Shown here piece by piece: positions 43,092 through 54,161 of a DNA stretch of 64,000 nucleotides. The DNA is from Ixodes scapularis. Its lineage: Eukaryota; Arthropoda; Arachnida; Ixodida; Ixodidae. The stretch spans positions 174,030,995-174,094,994 of the forward strand of contig NW_024609835.1 of NCBI RefSeq assembly GCF_016920785.2, given 5' to 3'. The notes beneath the pieces were generated by a model that saw only the letters and a program-made list of their open reading frames with translations, ran no database searches and was not told the DNA's origin. Positions within the stretch are counted from its first letter, which is position 1. Every line of letters starts with the position of its first letter. The position numbers and the translations under genes are program-made.

Positions 43092-43192
43092 AAACGACGA
43101 ACAGACTGGCAAGTCTGTTCGTCGTTTGACGAACAGACGTGTTCGTCAATTGTCCCTTTTTGGCTCTGCGAACAGAGCCAAAAAGGGACAAT
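43092..43192. repeat. Three consecutive perfect hairpins
   Basis: Arms 43092-43106 with 43113-43127 (15 bp, loop 6), 43128-43135 with 43140-43147 (8 bp, loop 4) and 43149-43168 with 43173-43192 (20 bp, loop 4, cgaa). All match exactly. The first two share the acgaaca word. Confidence 0.9.
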
Positions 43193-46032
43193 CGTCTGCT
43201 ATGAATTGTGTGCTGCGCAGAGTGAGATCAAAAACTAATTGAAATATGGAACATCGGCTATTTTACGGATGCAATTGTCCTGTGCTTCGTTTGGCTATGC
43301 TGATTTGTTTTCTGGCTGTGTGTAACTTGACACCCACTGGTGCTAAAACAAGAGCTTGGGACAAGCACCCACCTTACCACGATATCAATCTCACTATCCG
43401 AAAGAGTATTGGATTTAATTACTGAGTGCCTTTTCCATTGACAAGAAGGCCCCAACATTTTCTAAGAACTCCAGTAGGGTTTTGTTGTTGCATCTTTATA
43501 CTCGCAACTCATTCACTTTGCCAATTTCGTTTTTCTAGCCTGGCTCAGCTGGCAAGCTGAGTGGCGAGTCTGAAACTGTACCAATATTGTTTCCGGTCAG
43601 ACTGTCCATTATTATTTATTGTTCTTCCCTGCTATTGTGATATGTCTGCACTGTAGTCATGACAGGGGCTTGAGTGGTGGCTCCTACTTTCTACACATGG
43701 GTCCTAGGAAACATTTTGTAAGTGATGAGGTGCCCACAATCATGGGCGTCAGCAAAGTGGCGGAAAAGGGGGGGGGGGGGGGGGGGGGGATTATTCTGAA
43801 GGGGTGTAGCTTTCAAACCTATAACTTTGAAAGAAAACAAGGTTTGCCCCCCTCCCCCTCCTTTTCCTGCAAAACGTACTGCAGATGCCCATGCCCGCAA
43901 TCTAGGCCAACGGTTCTGGAAAGAGGGTTGGTGGAACCTCTCCGCAAAGGCATTTTAGGAGTCCGCAAAACTCTGCCGGTAATAATTTTTTTTTTTAAAT
44001 ATGATTTGGGGCATTGAGTTGAGCCCAGTCCGGCCATGGCAGATTCACAGCTCCGGGAGAAAGAGGAATCTACAGAAGAATACCTCCTTTCACTCTTCCC
44101 CCTTTTTATTACTGGTAAACACGTTTGCAGTCCACCCCCCCCCCCCCTTCCCCTTTCCCCTTTTTTTACACTGCCTGGCGTCTCCCATCACTTCTGCCAG
44201 TCCAAAAAGGGTTTGCTTGCCACGATTGGCAGTTTCCTTCTTTTCTCTATAGCATCCTTTCTGCTAAAGTGGAAAGAGTGTAGACGGAGCTTCTTCCCCT
44301 CATTGTACCGTCTTAACCTGCAACATACTATACTCTCGGGAACAAGATAATAGCCTTGTATCTTTTCTGCCGCCACAAATGCTGTGCTTAGCATGTTTTT
44401 GGCAGAGCCTTTTGCTGCCACCACATGCCACGCTATGAAGTGGAGTGCCACGGTGTGTGCGTGCCACCTGTCGCATAAAGCAGTGCACTTTCGAACTGCG
44501 TGGATGCAATGACGGCAGAAAAAACACCAGCAGAGCGGACTATACAGAGCATGTTATTAACAGCACTGGTTAATTCCTAATAAATCACAATCTGGATCAT
44601 TACTGTAAAACCATTTATTTTTGCAAATCGGTCACAGAGGACATAATCGCAGCCACTAAATTTTGCGAATTCCAGACGCCTGCATTTAAACTCTTAAAGA
44701 GATTATAAAAGCAATTTCGAAATTTTATTTGATGTCTGAAATGGGCGTCGGGCTCATCTCAGACACTGTTGACCAAGTTCCAGCCCGAACAGAAGTTTGT
44801 GTGCCGCAATATTTGCGCGGGGACAATGCCTGAGACCCCCCCCCCCCCCCAAGACGGCGGCAGAAAGGTGAACTAAAGTGCGCCGTCAAAGTGTGACGAC
44901 AACGGGCTCCTCGTCAGGCGATTGCTTCAAACGGTTTAAACGAATGATGCGCTCTTGGTTTAGAATTCGGTAGTGAGATGTCATACAAAAAAGTAATTTG
45001 AATGTTGGATAATTTTTTTAAAGCTGTAGTTCGGAATTAATAGGTTTCATAGTGTGTATAGGAATAGGTTCCATAGCATGTGTAGCGTGTGGGATGACAA
45101 GGAAGATGACTTGTGGAAATAAATGACAGCTGTATGCAGTGCTGGTTTTGAGACTGTGGTGCGTATGTTCCTTTTTGTTTTCCTTGTCTCAAGGAAACAA
45201 AATTTTGACAGCAAATTTTGAACCCTGCTAGTGTACACGTTTCTGATCCAAAACTGACTTCGAGACCCAGTAGGTTTCAAAGCCGGTTTCAAATAAGAAA
45301 ACCAACGCAAAAGTCAACTTCGAAACCTGGGATGTTTTGAAGTGATTTTCGGCATTAGTTCCCGAAAAGATATGTCATCAGTTTGGTGGCCGGGAGCTAA
45401 AAGCATTTCATGCTTAAAATCATACTCATCAGTGCGGCCTTTATTATTCTCTGACTGAATCAATTCTGCTTGAATATGCAGGAGGGAACCATTTGGCTTT
45501 TCGAAGGCTTTACTGTGGTCATGGCGGCCTACTGGCTTTTCAGCTTCGCCCATGGCCAGAAACGTACAATACGAGCTGCCTTCTTGAGAGGCTTTGTCTT
45601 ATTCTAATCTACTCACAGCTACGGCCAGTTGCAATCAAGGTGATTAATACAATCAAGAAAACACCTGTAGCCTGATTGCTGATCACATAGTGCAATCGCC
45701 AAAGTCTGTGAAACTCCTGCCAGGATTGTTCCGATTTTCGAAATCATTAAAGGCTTTGTTTGTTTTTCTTGAGATGGCAGCTGCAAGTTGTGTGGCTCAC
45801 ATACCTAAGTATGCTTCAATTCATGACCAGCTTTATTCATTTATATTCATCACATTTCTCTAGTCCTCCGTGTTGTTTCCTAGTCATCAAACTATTAGGC
45901 ACCTGTATGGAGTAGTTACATTTTGTTTTTACGCTTTTATCAAAACGGTTTGTGTCACCCTGTCTGGAATTCATCACCCTTGCTACGAAATGTCAAATTA
46001 ATCTCACGTTGAGATACTTTTTAAAAGTGGAG

Positions 46033-46158
46033 ATGACCGGCATTAAATGTTGTGTTTCTTTATCACTCCTGTTCATACTTTGTATATTACTTCAGTCAAA
46101 AGACACCACCAGTGTTCAATATGCCCCGTCCGAGCACAAGCTTTTCAGCCTGGATAAG
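46033..46158 (+). CDS. Candidate first coding exon of a secreted protein
   Basis: ATG at 46033 opens 42 codons: MTGIKCC, then a hydrophobic core VSLSLLFILCILL, then QSKDTTS, the shape of a signal peptide. The codon series ends exactly at gataag|gtgagc, a strong splice donor (GT at 46159-46160) in phase 0. Reading past the donor gives another 30 codons before a stop, so the donor is not forced by the frame. No downstream exon was identified, and homology is unknown. It could be a secreted salivary-type protein exon or chance. Confidence 0.3.
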
Positions 46159-46537
46159 GTGAGCGTGAGTGAGCACGTACTAAGCAGTACCGAAGGTAAT
46201 GAGCGTGCACTCCTGCATTTTCAAAGTTTCATAAATGCTCTTTTTTAGAAAAAAATAAAGGCCAGGCATTGTTGTGGTATATTCATAACATTGTGGCTTT
46301 CTTGAAGAATGCGGGCATTCTGAAGGTGTTGCCGAAGGCTTGCCAGGGTGACAGCGCGGTCGAAGGCGACAAGTGCGAGCTAGTACACGCCCTATCGCAA
46401 GCTCTTGTTCTGCGAAAGCGCTTCTCAAAGTCGCTCTTGCATGCCTGTAGCCTTTGCTGCCCTACAGTGGTAATGGTAGGCAACTCCGGCTGACACAAGA
46501 AATCATCCAATCGCTGCCACACTCCGTTTCCCTTTAA

Positions 46538-46955
46538 AGGGCTGGTGAACCGAAATTTGGATTTCAGAAAACGATGCAGAAGCCGTAGGCGGGACGCTAC
46601 AATCCCTAAAACACTACTCGTAGTCACAAGGCGATATCTCGAATGGACGGTCGTATTTTTGGAGAAAGAGGTTGAGATTGAACAAGGCCGATGAGGCGCG
46701 TGACGTCAAGATATCTCGTTTTCTCCTCTCTGCTTCGCCCCCTCAAGGCGGCGAGGCGGAGAAGACGCGAGGTCGTTCCCTTTCCTTCTCGGAGAAACAA
46801 GACAAACAAATCTGTCAAATGCGCCTCCTATTTTTAAAAGTAAGGTCATCCATTCGAAATATCGCTGTATGAGTGATGTTTTGGTGTTTATAGCATCTTG
46901 TTACACGCTTTTGCCGCCGTGTTTTATGGAATCCAGATTTCGGTTCAACATCCCT
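46538..46955. mobile_element. TTAA-flanked MITE, 418 bp
   Basis: The left end agggctggtgaaccgaaat pairs with the right end atttcggttcaacatccct. The pairing continues into a ggatt / aatcc block. TTAA lies at 46534-46537 and 46956-46959. The interior has a second inverted pair (gatatctcgaatggac and gtccattcgaaatatc-like words at 46629 and 46848). Non-coding. Confidence 0.8.
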
Positions 46956-47141
46956 TTAAGTGCAAGTGAAACTGAAATGCCAAGAATGAGCACGTTGTCC
47001 TGAACGACAGTTGCACTGCATAAGCGCGCATGCTTAGCAACATTCAAAGCATGGAGCTTGCTCTTAAAGCCTCTGCATCAGGCTTCCTGTTGCAGCTCGT
47101 GGTACCGAAGCAAGCTTTTGGGCAGACACTTTTTTATAAGC

Positions 47142-47316
47142 AGAAACTTCACCTGGCACCGCAGAGCTCCGACCGGTACTCGGAGTACTTAGTTGCGGTA
47201 TTTTAAATAAAACAGAAGGGCAACAGGTGAAGTAGAAACTTCACCTGCACCGCAGTGCTCCGACCAGTACTCGGAGTACTTAGTTGCGGTATTTTAGATA
47301 AAACAGAAGGGCATTG
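47142..47316. repeat. Tandem duplication, 92-bp period
   Basis: Both copies contain agaaacttcacctg, gctccgacc.gtactcgg, agtacttagttgcgg and aaaacagaagggca, with few differences. Non-coding. Confidence 0.85.
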
Positions 47317-47439
47317 AGCAGTGCAAACTTTGATTATTGTCAGGTAAGAAGTATTCAGTTGCAGTAATTGTTTTGCTTTACATACAAAAAGGCTGGAGTA
47401 TGCTTAAATGCTGGGCTAGCAACCGATTGCTACCAGGGG

Positions 47440-48660
47440 CCCTATGCTACACGACGGGACCAAGCGGAATCAAAGGACCGGGAGCCATCCAGCGACCTGG
47501 ATGCAAAGATGGGTTCAGCTTTCACGGGATTGGTGCCACCTGGATCTTGTCCCAAAGGGCCAGCAGCAGCTGGATAGCCTCGCATTGTGATGCGGGGATG
47601 GGGATGCCGAGCGAGCTCGGGGCATGCCGCCCACTCAGTGTGAGGGCCAGGTGCTCCCACTGACTGGCTAGGTGCATGTTGATGAGTTCCTGGAAGGTGT
47701 TGTTTACACTTAGCAGCCGGAGCTTGGCGTTCGACGCGTACGGCGGCGCCCCCAGTGCCAGCTAGTACCCCTTGCGAATAATCACGTCCATCTTGCCCTT
47801 ACCTCTCGACAGCAGGTCAGGTTGAGATACGGATTTGCGCAGGCGATGTGGCTCATGACGAGTGGTTGGGTCAGCCGGATCAGGTCCGACTCCTAGAGCC
47901 CGTGTCTGTGACTCGTTATCCTTCTCACCATGCGCATGACTTGCGTGGTTGTCTTGACGAGTCGGTCGACCGTGTACTTGGCTCCGCCGTCCCGCTGGAG
48001 GTGAAGGCCCCAGTATCCGAACCCGCTTCACCACCGGCACGGGGGTACCATCCTTTAACGTGAGGCGGATGTCCGCCTTCTTCTTCTTCGGGAATTGGCT
48101 TGCCCGCGCGGAGGAGCAACAGCTGAGACTTATCGGGGGCGCGCTGAAGGTTGCCGGCCTCGAGGTAGTTCTGCACCGTCTCAATGACTTCTTCGAGGAA
48201 GTCTTGCCTCCCGCTGTCCGATCCCGACGTAGCCCAAATCGTCAGGTCGTCCACATAGAGTGGCATATAGTGTGTGCTTCATCCGGGGAATCCGTTCCAG
48301 TAGAGGAGGCGGCTTGCACATCGCCAGGTAACAAGGTGGGTGACAGGACCGAGCCTTGCCGGTTGCCCTTGCTCGGTATCGGGATGGTGCTTGTGCGGAT
48401 GGACTCGATTCCGATGGTGGCCATCCAGTTGCTCAGGAAGTCCCGCAAATAATCATACATCCGGGGCCCGCACCCAGTTGAGGCCAAGTTCTCGAACACC
48501 AGCGTGTGACTGACGTTGTCAAAGGCGCCCTTTATATCCAGGGCCAGGACCGCCCGCGTTGTCGTACAGGAGATTCTGTCAAGGATATCCTCCTTGATCT
48601 GAAGCAGGACATCCTGCGTGGAGGTGTGACCAGAACCCGAAAATGGTGTTCATGGTGGCA
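47440..48660 (-). pseudogene. Degenerate LINE reverse transcriptase (I-like)
   Basis: Minus-strand pieces in order: TSTQDVLLQIKED and LALDIKGAFDNVSH (catalytic Asp) near 48600-48520, RMYDYLRDFLSNWMATIG, GNRQGSVLSPTL near 48360, PLYVDDLTIWATSG near 48265, then DKSQLLLLRAGKP. After frame changes come DIRLTLKDGTPVPVVKRVRI and a C-terminal LSSLGIPIPASQ segment at 47.6 kb. The order parallels ORF2 of the intact LINE, but the sequence is distinct (YVDD, not YADD). Several frameshifts make it inactive. Endonuclease and RNase H are missing. Confidence 0.8.
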
Positions 48661-48664
48661 TTGA

Positions 48665-48965
48665 GTTCAATACAGGATGGTCCCCTCAAATATCGCTGTA
48701 AACAGCTCATCAGGGCATGGGCATTTAAAAAACTGAAATGGAGTGTCCAGGTCTGTGACGCTCGGCGGTATACCTGATAACCTCTATTTCTTTTGGATCC
48801 TTTTCAAGGGAGTATATTTTCCACTTCGGGGCACTTTTCTTGTTTCTGGCACTTACTACTGCAGGAACTGTTTCACCCTCACTTTCTTCTTTGCTTTCAC
48901 AGCACTCATTTGATGTTAATGTGGAAGGGAATTGGCCGGATTCCACTCTTCGTTCCTACGTAAAA
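48665..48965 (-). pseudogene. piggyBac-like transposase N-terminal relic
   Basis: A minus-strand open stretch gives KWKIYSLEKDPKEIEVIRYT, then after a frameshift DLDTPFQFFKCPCPDELF and AIFEGTILY followed by a stop. TP..FF...F.DELF..I...TNLY is the start of the piggyBac DDE_Tnp_1_7 domain. A possible splice acceptor (ttttacgtag) precedes the first segment. It is cut off by the LINE fragment at about 48660. Confidence 0.45.
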
Positions 48966-50989
48966 TGTGCTGGCGTCCAATACCTGCCACAAAAAGGGTA
49001 CTTAAGATTCCAAAAATGACTAAGAGTGTGTAAACATATGATGCCAGCATTTCTTTTTTTTATTTCCAATGAGCAACATTATATTATGCCAAAACTCTCC
49101 CTAAATGCACACTGCATTTCACAGCGCGCTAAACTCTGCCGGAAAAATCGGCGCCTGGACGCAAAGGGGCGTCGTTTCCTCAGCAGTGTATTTTACCTTG
49201 TGAAATTTTAAGGCGCTCCTTTCTTTTGCAGCTAGAACATCCTTAAAAATACTAAAAATGCGTTCGCCACGGACGACCGAGTCTTCCGCTGGCAAACGCT
49301 GTCGTTTGCGTACGATACGCCTTGAAATTTTCACCCCATGGTCGATCAGGCGCCGATTTTTCCGGTTGCTTTCCCATACCTTGAGCCACCCAGAAACACC
49401 GCGCGCCCCCGTAAATAATAATAAAAAAAAAAAAAAAAAAAAGAATGGAACGGCATTGAGTGTTTTGTTTACTTACCGACTTTGTGCGTGAACCGCGCCA
49501 CGTTGCGCTGCCTGATGCACCCGCGTTTTGGAACTAATTCAGTTGACAGTTCCCTCCGAAGATGAAGCCACTGAAGCCACGGCGGTAATCGTACTGGTAG
49601 GCTGTTCCCTTTCGAACGGGCGGAAGAAGACTACGAAGAATTCGGCAGCGAACGGGCGGAAACTCGATTACGTACAGCTTCAGTACTCGACGCTTTGTTT
49701 TCTCGATTGCGTTCGCGGCGTTCACCGTGGACTCGCGCACTCGGCCGTAGCCGAACCAGCCGAACGGCCGAACCAGCTGGACGGCTGCCGGCGCGCGTGC
49801 CAACAGCGTCGCCATAGCAACCACGCCGCGAGTGTGGTTGCCAGACAGAATTCACACGATTTTTTTTTCTCGTCACTCACGTTGAGTTACTAGAAGTTAG
49901 GCGCGTATCATTATAATACATTATGCTGTAAGAAGTTATTAAGGGATATGTGTACCTACCTAAGACAAATGCAGAAACAATATTATTGAAAAATAAAATT
50001 GGCGTAATCTTTTCATATCTTGATTAAGACTAGCGTGGTCACTGGGCTAACCGATGCGCGAAATAGGAGGGCATATATACCGCTCGGGGCAGTGGTCGGT
50101 TTGTATTAGTAGGGTGTATGTACTATTTGTAGAGTGTTGTGCTATTGATCTGTGCTTGTATGCGCTTCTGTATGTACGGTGTTGTGTGTATGTCGATGTT
50201 GTGAGTGAATGTAACCGCGCGGTGGGCAGCAAAAAAAACTGCTGCTCTCTTTTTTTTAAATGTTTATCACTTTTTGTTTTCGTCGCTAGATGGTGGTTGT
50301 CGCCGCCCAATTTGAAAAGTGTGGCGGTTGGTGATCTATAACTATTAGAGGGCTGGATGCCATTAGTCCATCCGTCGTGTTGATCGCTCCGCGTTGTTCG
50401 GTTCCGCTGGCAGCTGTGTCGCCGTGTTATGCTGCCTGATTGCAACAAAAGGAGGTTAGGCGGCTTCCCCAGCGCGTGTTCTAGGTGCTGAATGCCGCTG
50501 TTCACGCACAAACGTTCATGAGTGGATAACGCACGTAACAGAGGTGAGCACAGGCGATAGTTAATCCAGAGCCACACGGAGCGCGAGTGCGATACCTCCT
50601 AGCCGCTGTCGACAGACAGAGGGTGTCGGAGCGATTCGTTGTCAACTTGTCCACGGCAAGTGGGCGTTTTGTTCAATAAAGCCAGCCTGTCAGTGTTTTG
50701 TAAAGCTATCCCTTCTTTATAAGCGCTTCTGATGCGATGAAAATGCGACCGGCATTGAGCAGGCCGAGCGAGACTTCGGCGACAGTCTCGGCTGTTCAGT
50801 CTCCAGCGGTTTCGGCCTTACTCGTATTATTTGCGGTGTTGGCGCTTGGACATAGAGATGTTTGAAAAGTTTTTTGCGCCTACAGATGACACCAAACGAG
50901 CGTGCGAGCCGTATGCTCTTGCTCCGGCGAGAAGCCGCGTACGGCTCGCCAGGCTCGTATCGCCTTTCGCATACTGGCCGCCATATTGT
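48966..50989. other. No recognised gene
   Basis: A minus-strand frame at 49119-49334 (KISRRIVRKRQRLPAEDSVV) is basic and protein-like but unidentified. Long overlapping frames at 49.5-49.9 and 50.05-50.6 kb on both strands show no domain. Contains an A-run at 49422-49442. Confidence 0.3.
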
Positions 50990-51115
50990 TTTTAGGGTGT
51001 TAGCAGTTAACACGATTTTCACCACCTCCGGCGGCTAACACCCTTACACGAATAAAGGCGTTAGCCAGAGGACGAGCCATTTACACGAATAAGGGTGTAA
51101 AAATTTTAAGTGTGC
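50990..51115. mobile_element. Candidate MITE fragment
   Basis: Contains tacacgaata twice (51036, 51080), ggctaacaccc, and the end gggtgtaaaaattttaagtgtg, which mirrors the start at 34843. Probably the same family as 34843-35060, inverted. Confidence 0.4.
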
Positions 51116-51589
51116 ATGATAGCACAAAAAGCAAAGGACGACCCTAAGGTCTTCTAGTCGTACGTAAGTCGCCTCAGAAAGCCTTGCCAACGTCCCAGCT
51201 TCAGCACCAACGGAGGAATGATCGATGCCCCCTGTGAGATTGCTGCACTCTTCGCAGACCACTTCTCGTTTGTCTACAACACCGACGGACAGCGGCTGTC
51301 TGCGCATTCCGCTGCTTTCGCACCATCATTATCTGGCACCGGTGCATCGAGCCTGGAGGAGATCACTTTCTCAACGGAAGCACTGGGCAGTGCGGTGTCC
51401 AAGATCAAGCATTCGCAATGTCCTGGCCCAGACGGTGTGGCACCTGCCTTTTTCAGGATGATCACGCAGCACACTTTGCCCTCGCTCGCCCGTGTGCTTC
51501 AGAGACTTTTCGACGTGGGAGCTGTTCCTGCTTCCGGGCGACGCGCCTTGGTTACCCCTATCCACAAGGGAAAAGGAAAGCCTACAGAC

Positions 51590-51724
51590 AATTAAAAATT
51601 AAAACAGCGCAGGGACACGGAAAAGAACAAGAAGGTAGACGAACAATGTTCTTGTCCGTGTCCCTGCGCTGTTTTAATTTTTAATCATGAAATACCAACT
51701 AGTCCAAACTTCTACGTTAGTCAA
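51590..51724. mobile_element. Miniature Penelope-like palindrome, 135 bp
   Basis: Arms 51591-51629 and 51647-51685 pair over 39 bp with one mismatch around a 17-nt centre. A 39-nt tail (51686-51724) containing taccaactagtccaaac follows only the right arm. The exact duplication cctacagac lies at 51581-51589 and 51725-51733. Taking the insert out leaves the LINE frame continuous (PTD, then DVAHYRPVS). The tail resembles the 35-nt tail of the large Penelope pair (taccaactggcccatc). This fits two inverted, extremely truncated Penelope 3' ends. Confidence 0.75.
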
Positions 51725-53009
51725 CCTACAGACGACGTCGCGCATTATCGTCCGGTTTCAATAACATCGATCATCTGCCGCACACCCGAACGGGTGGTGA
51801 ACGACCAACTTTTCGGCTTCCTTGAGGGCACTGGCTACTTATCGCAGTCAAAGCATGGTTTCAGACACACCCGTAGCCGTGAGACGGCCCTGGTGACCCT
51901 GAGCCATTTCGTAAGCAACTGCATCGACAGTCGCACAGAGACAGATCTCGTTCAGCTTGATCTCAGCAACGCGTTCGACACCGTCGACATCGGTCTCCTG
52001 CTACGCAAGGTGTCGGGCGCCGGCATCCAAGGCTTCCTGCTGAAGTGGCTGTCGAACTTTCTGAGTGGAAGAAGCCAACAAGTCGTTTACCGAGGTGTGC
52101 GCTCGGCTGCGATGAACGTACCCTCCGGTGTGCGACAAAGGTTGGTCCTGAGTCCTACATTATTTTTAATCTACGTCAATGACATGCCCCGGGACGACAG
52201 GTTCCCTCTCGTCCAGTACGCGGACGACACGTCGATATTGGCCCCACTTACTTCCCCCGACACCTGCCTCCTCCTCCAAGACTACATCAACAACATAAAG
52301 TGCTGGGCGACTGACAATTGCCTGCGGCTTAGCCCCGCGAAAAGTGCCGTAATGCGCTTTAGCAGCGGCCGTAAGGCGGAAAAACCCAGGGAAAACCCTG
52401 CTACCATCTGCTTGGTGTGCCACTAGCCACATGCGACTCTCTCACCATCTTAGGGGTCACATTTACGAGAACACTAGATTTTTCTGTCCACATAGCCAGT
52501 GTCGTGGCCAAGGGTTGACGATCCATGGGGTTTGTGTCTCGGGTGTCCAGGCCATGTGGACCCTCGGCCTTTCACACCTTGTATACATCGATCGGGCTGC
52601 CGTCGTTGGAGTATTGTAGCTCTGTGTGGACCCCGTCTCAGCGGCATCTCGTGGACCGCATTGAGGGCGTGCAGAGACGCGGTTCCCGGACGCTTTGCGC
52701 ACGCGCTTCGGGCTTCACGGACAACGTTGAACAACGTCAGAGAATGGCTCGCGTGCGCCTGGTTTGCCGCGCTCTGGACGGCTCACTGACCGGGTCGTAT
52801 ACAACGGCAGTGCGTGTGAATAGATGTACTGGCCAGCCTGAGCCACTGCATGCCAGGACTGCAAGGCATGGCCTTTCCGCGATCCCCGCAGGCGTAGGTG
52901 AGCTTCTCTCTGTTCCGCTGAGGGAGCGGAAGCCTCCTCCCCGGGGCAGGGAGGAATCCCATGAGCTATGCAGACGATACGGCCAGCATCTGTTCACAAG
53001 TTGATGGTG

Positions 53010-53137
53010 CCCAAACTGGACACTACAAAACGCACGACTCCGACAAATCGTGAAAATTGAAGCGGGCGCGGAGCGGGTGCGTCCGCTTCAATTTTCACGA
53101 TTTTGTCAGAGTCGGCGTTTTGTGGTGTCCTGTTTGG
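53010..53137. repeat. Foldback element, about 50-bp arms
   Basis: ccaaactggacactacaaaa...gtgaaaattgaagcgg on the left pairs with ccgcttcaattttcac...ttttgtggtgtcctgtttgg on the right, with a few mismatches and indels. The word ggacaccacaaaacggcc follows and folds back again on the right end. It lies just after the LINE ORF stop. Confidence 0.8.
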
Positions 53138-53513
53138 ACACCACAAAACGGCCAAATTCTTCGCGCGTGCTCCGCGACACCCTGGGGTGGCGGAGGCCGC
53201 GGTTGCTCGGCTCGGCCTGCGCGGGGTGCACCACACACAGCGGTGCGCTCACGTGTTCGGGCTTGTGGCTGGGGCCTCCGTGGTCTGCGTGGGGGTGGGT
53301 TGGGGACAGCGAGGTTTCTTTTCTTCCCCTCTAGGTTATGATTATTCGTTGTTTTTATACCTGTATATATGTTATCTTGTACTTACGACTACTGTTGGTT
53401 TATGTTTACACCTACCCAGCGGCGGGCTAGCAGGCGCACATTCGTAAGGGTACTAACCTTTCTGTCTAGCCTTGCACGCCGCTGAGTGGGCAAACTTTCT
53501 CGTGCAAATAAAA

Positions 53514-53540
53514 ATTATTATTATTATTATTATTATTATA
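53514..53540. repeat. (TTA)n microsatellite
   Basis: Nine or so TTA units at the 3' end of the LINE fragment, typical of CR1/L2/Jockey-like tails. Confidence 0.9.
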
Positions 53541-53541
53541 C

Positions 53542-54161
53542 TGAAAACGATACTATTCAACGTGGAACCTCAACGCTGCAACGATTGCCTGTTGGCATGT
53601 TTTGGGTAAGAGTAAAGCTATACGCACTCCGGAGTGCATCAGCGAGGAGTATTCTTTTTATCTAATGGCCACTAATTACTACACTAGTCAAAGCAAGAAC
53701 AAATTACGTATACACACCTGAGTTTAGACCAATACTTACCCATTTTTACGGCGATGATTTTTCGCGCCCGTCTGAAAAATGATAGCTGCGCTCTCATCGC
53801 TTCTTTTCGTTGCGACCGCTATGCAGAACGTTCACTGGGATGTTTTATTGCTGTCGTAACAAATTGAACTAGTTCAACTTGACTCGAGGTTGGGAGATGT
53901 TTTATTGACTACTTATTGCAAAAAAATATAAAATTATGTATGACACTATATATGAACGTACAGCACACAAGCAAACTAGTATACATAGTTCAGTATACAG
54001 TCTCGGCAGTTTAACTCTTGCTGCATTCCCTTCGCAGTGATGTTGATCGACACAAACATCCTTTAGACTGAGATATAATGCTACCCCAAATTTTCTCTCC
54101 CTTGTCTTTGTAACTGCTTCCTCCTGGCTCATAATCCTTGTTCAAACCTGAGTATGTGCAC
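53542..54161. other. No recognised gene
   Basis: A/T-rich sequence. Possibly includes the terminal part of the P element, but its inverted repeat was not found. Confidence 0.3.

Larger units (their letters stand above)
41640..46032. other. No recognised gene; hairpins and homopolymers
   Basis: Contains hairpins (42630-42769, 43092-43192), a 22-G run (43768-43789), C runs (44127-44140, 44836-44850) and a fragment near 43905-44000 resembling the element at 1613. Long frames around 43.6-44.3 kb cross the homopolymers and are not supported. Confidence 0.35.
51200..53541 (+). pseudogene. CR1/Jockey-like LINE, 5'-truncated, with 3' UTR
   Basis: Plus-strand RT pieces: SQCPGPDGVAPAFFRMI and VTPIHKGKGKPTD (51.4-51.59 kb), then after an insertion KHGFRHTRSRETALVTLSHF, LVQLDLSNAFDTVD, PSGVRQRLVLSPTLF and VQYADDTSIL (51.85-52.25 kb). 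A C-terminal region contains YCSSVWTPSQRHLVDRIEGV. Frame changes near 52.4-52.53 kb and SGVRQ for the usual SGVPQ mark decay. The tail cgtgcaaataaaaa and a (TTA)n run end the element at about 53541. The endonuclease part is missing. Confidence 0.8.

Noticed and set aside
43619..44350. Frames of 83-132 codons around the G and C runs
   Set aside because: They depend on homopolymer length and show Gly or Pro tracts only.
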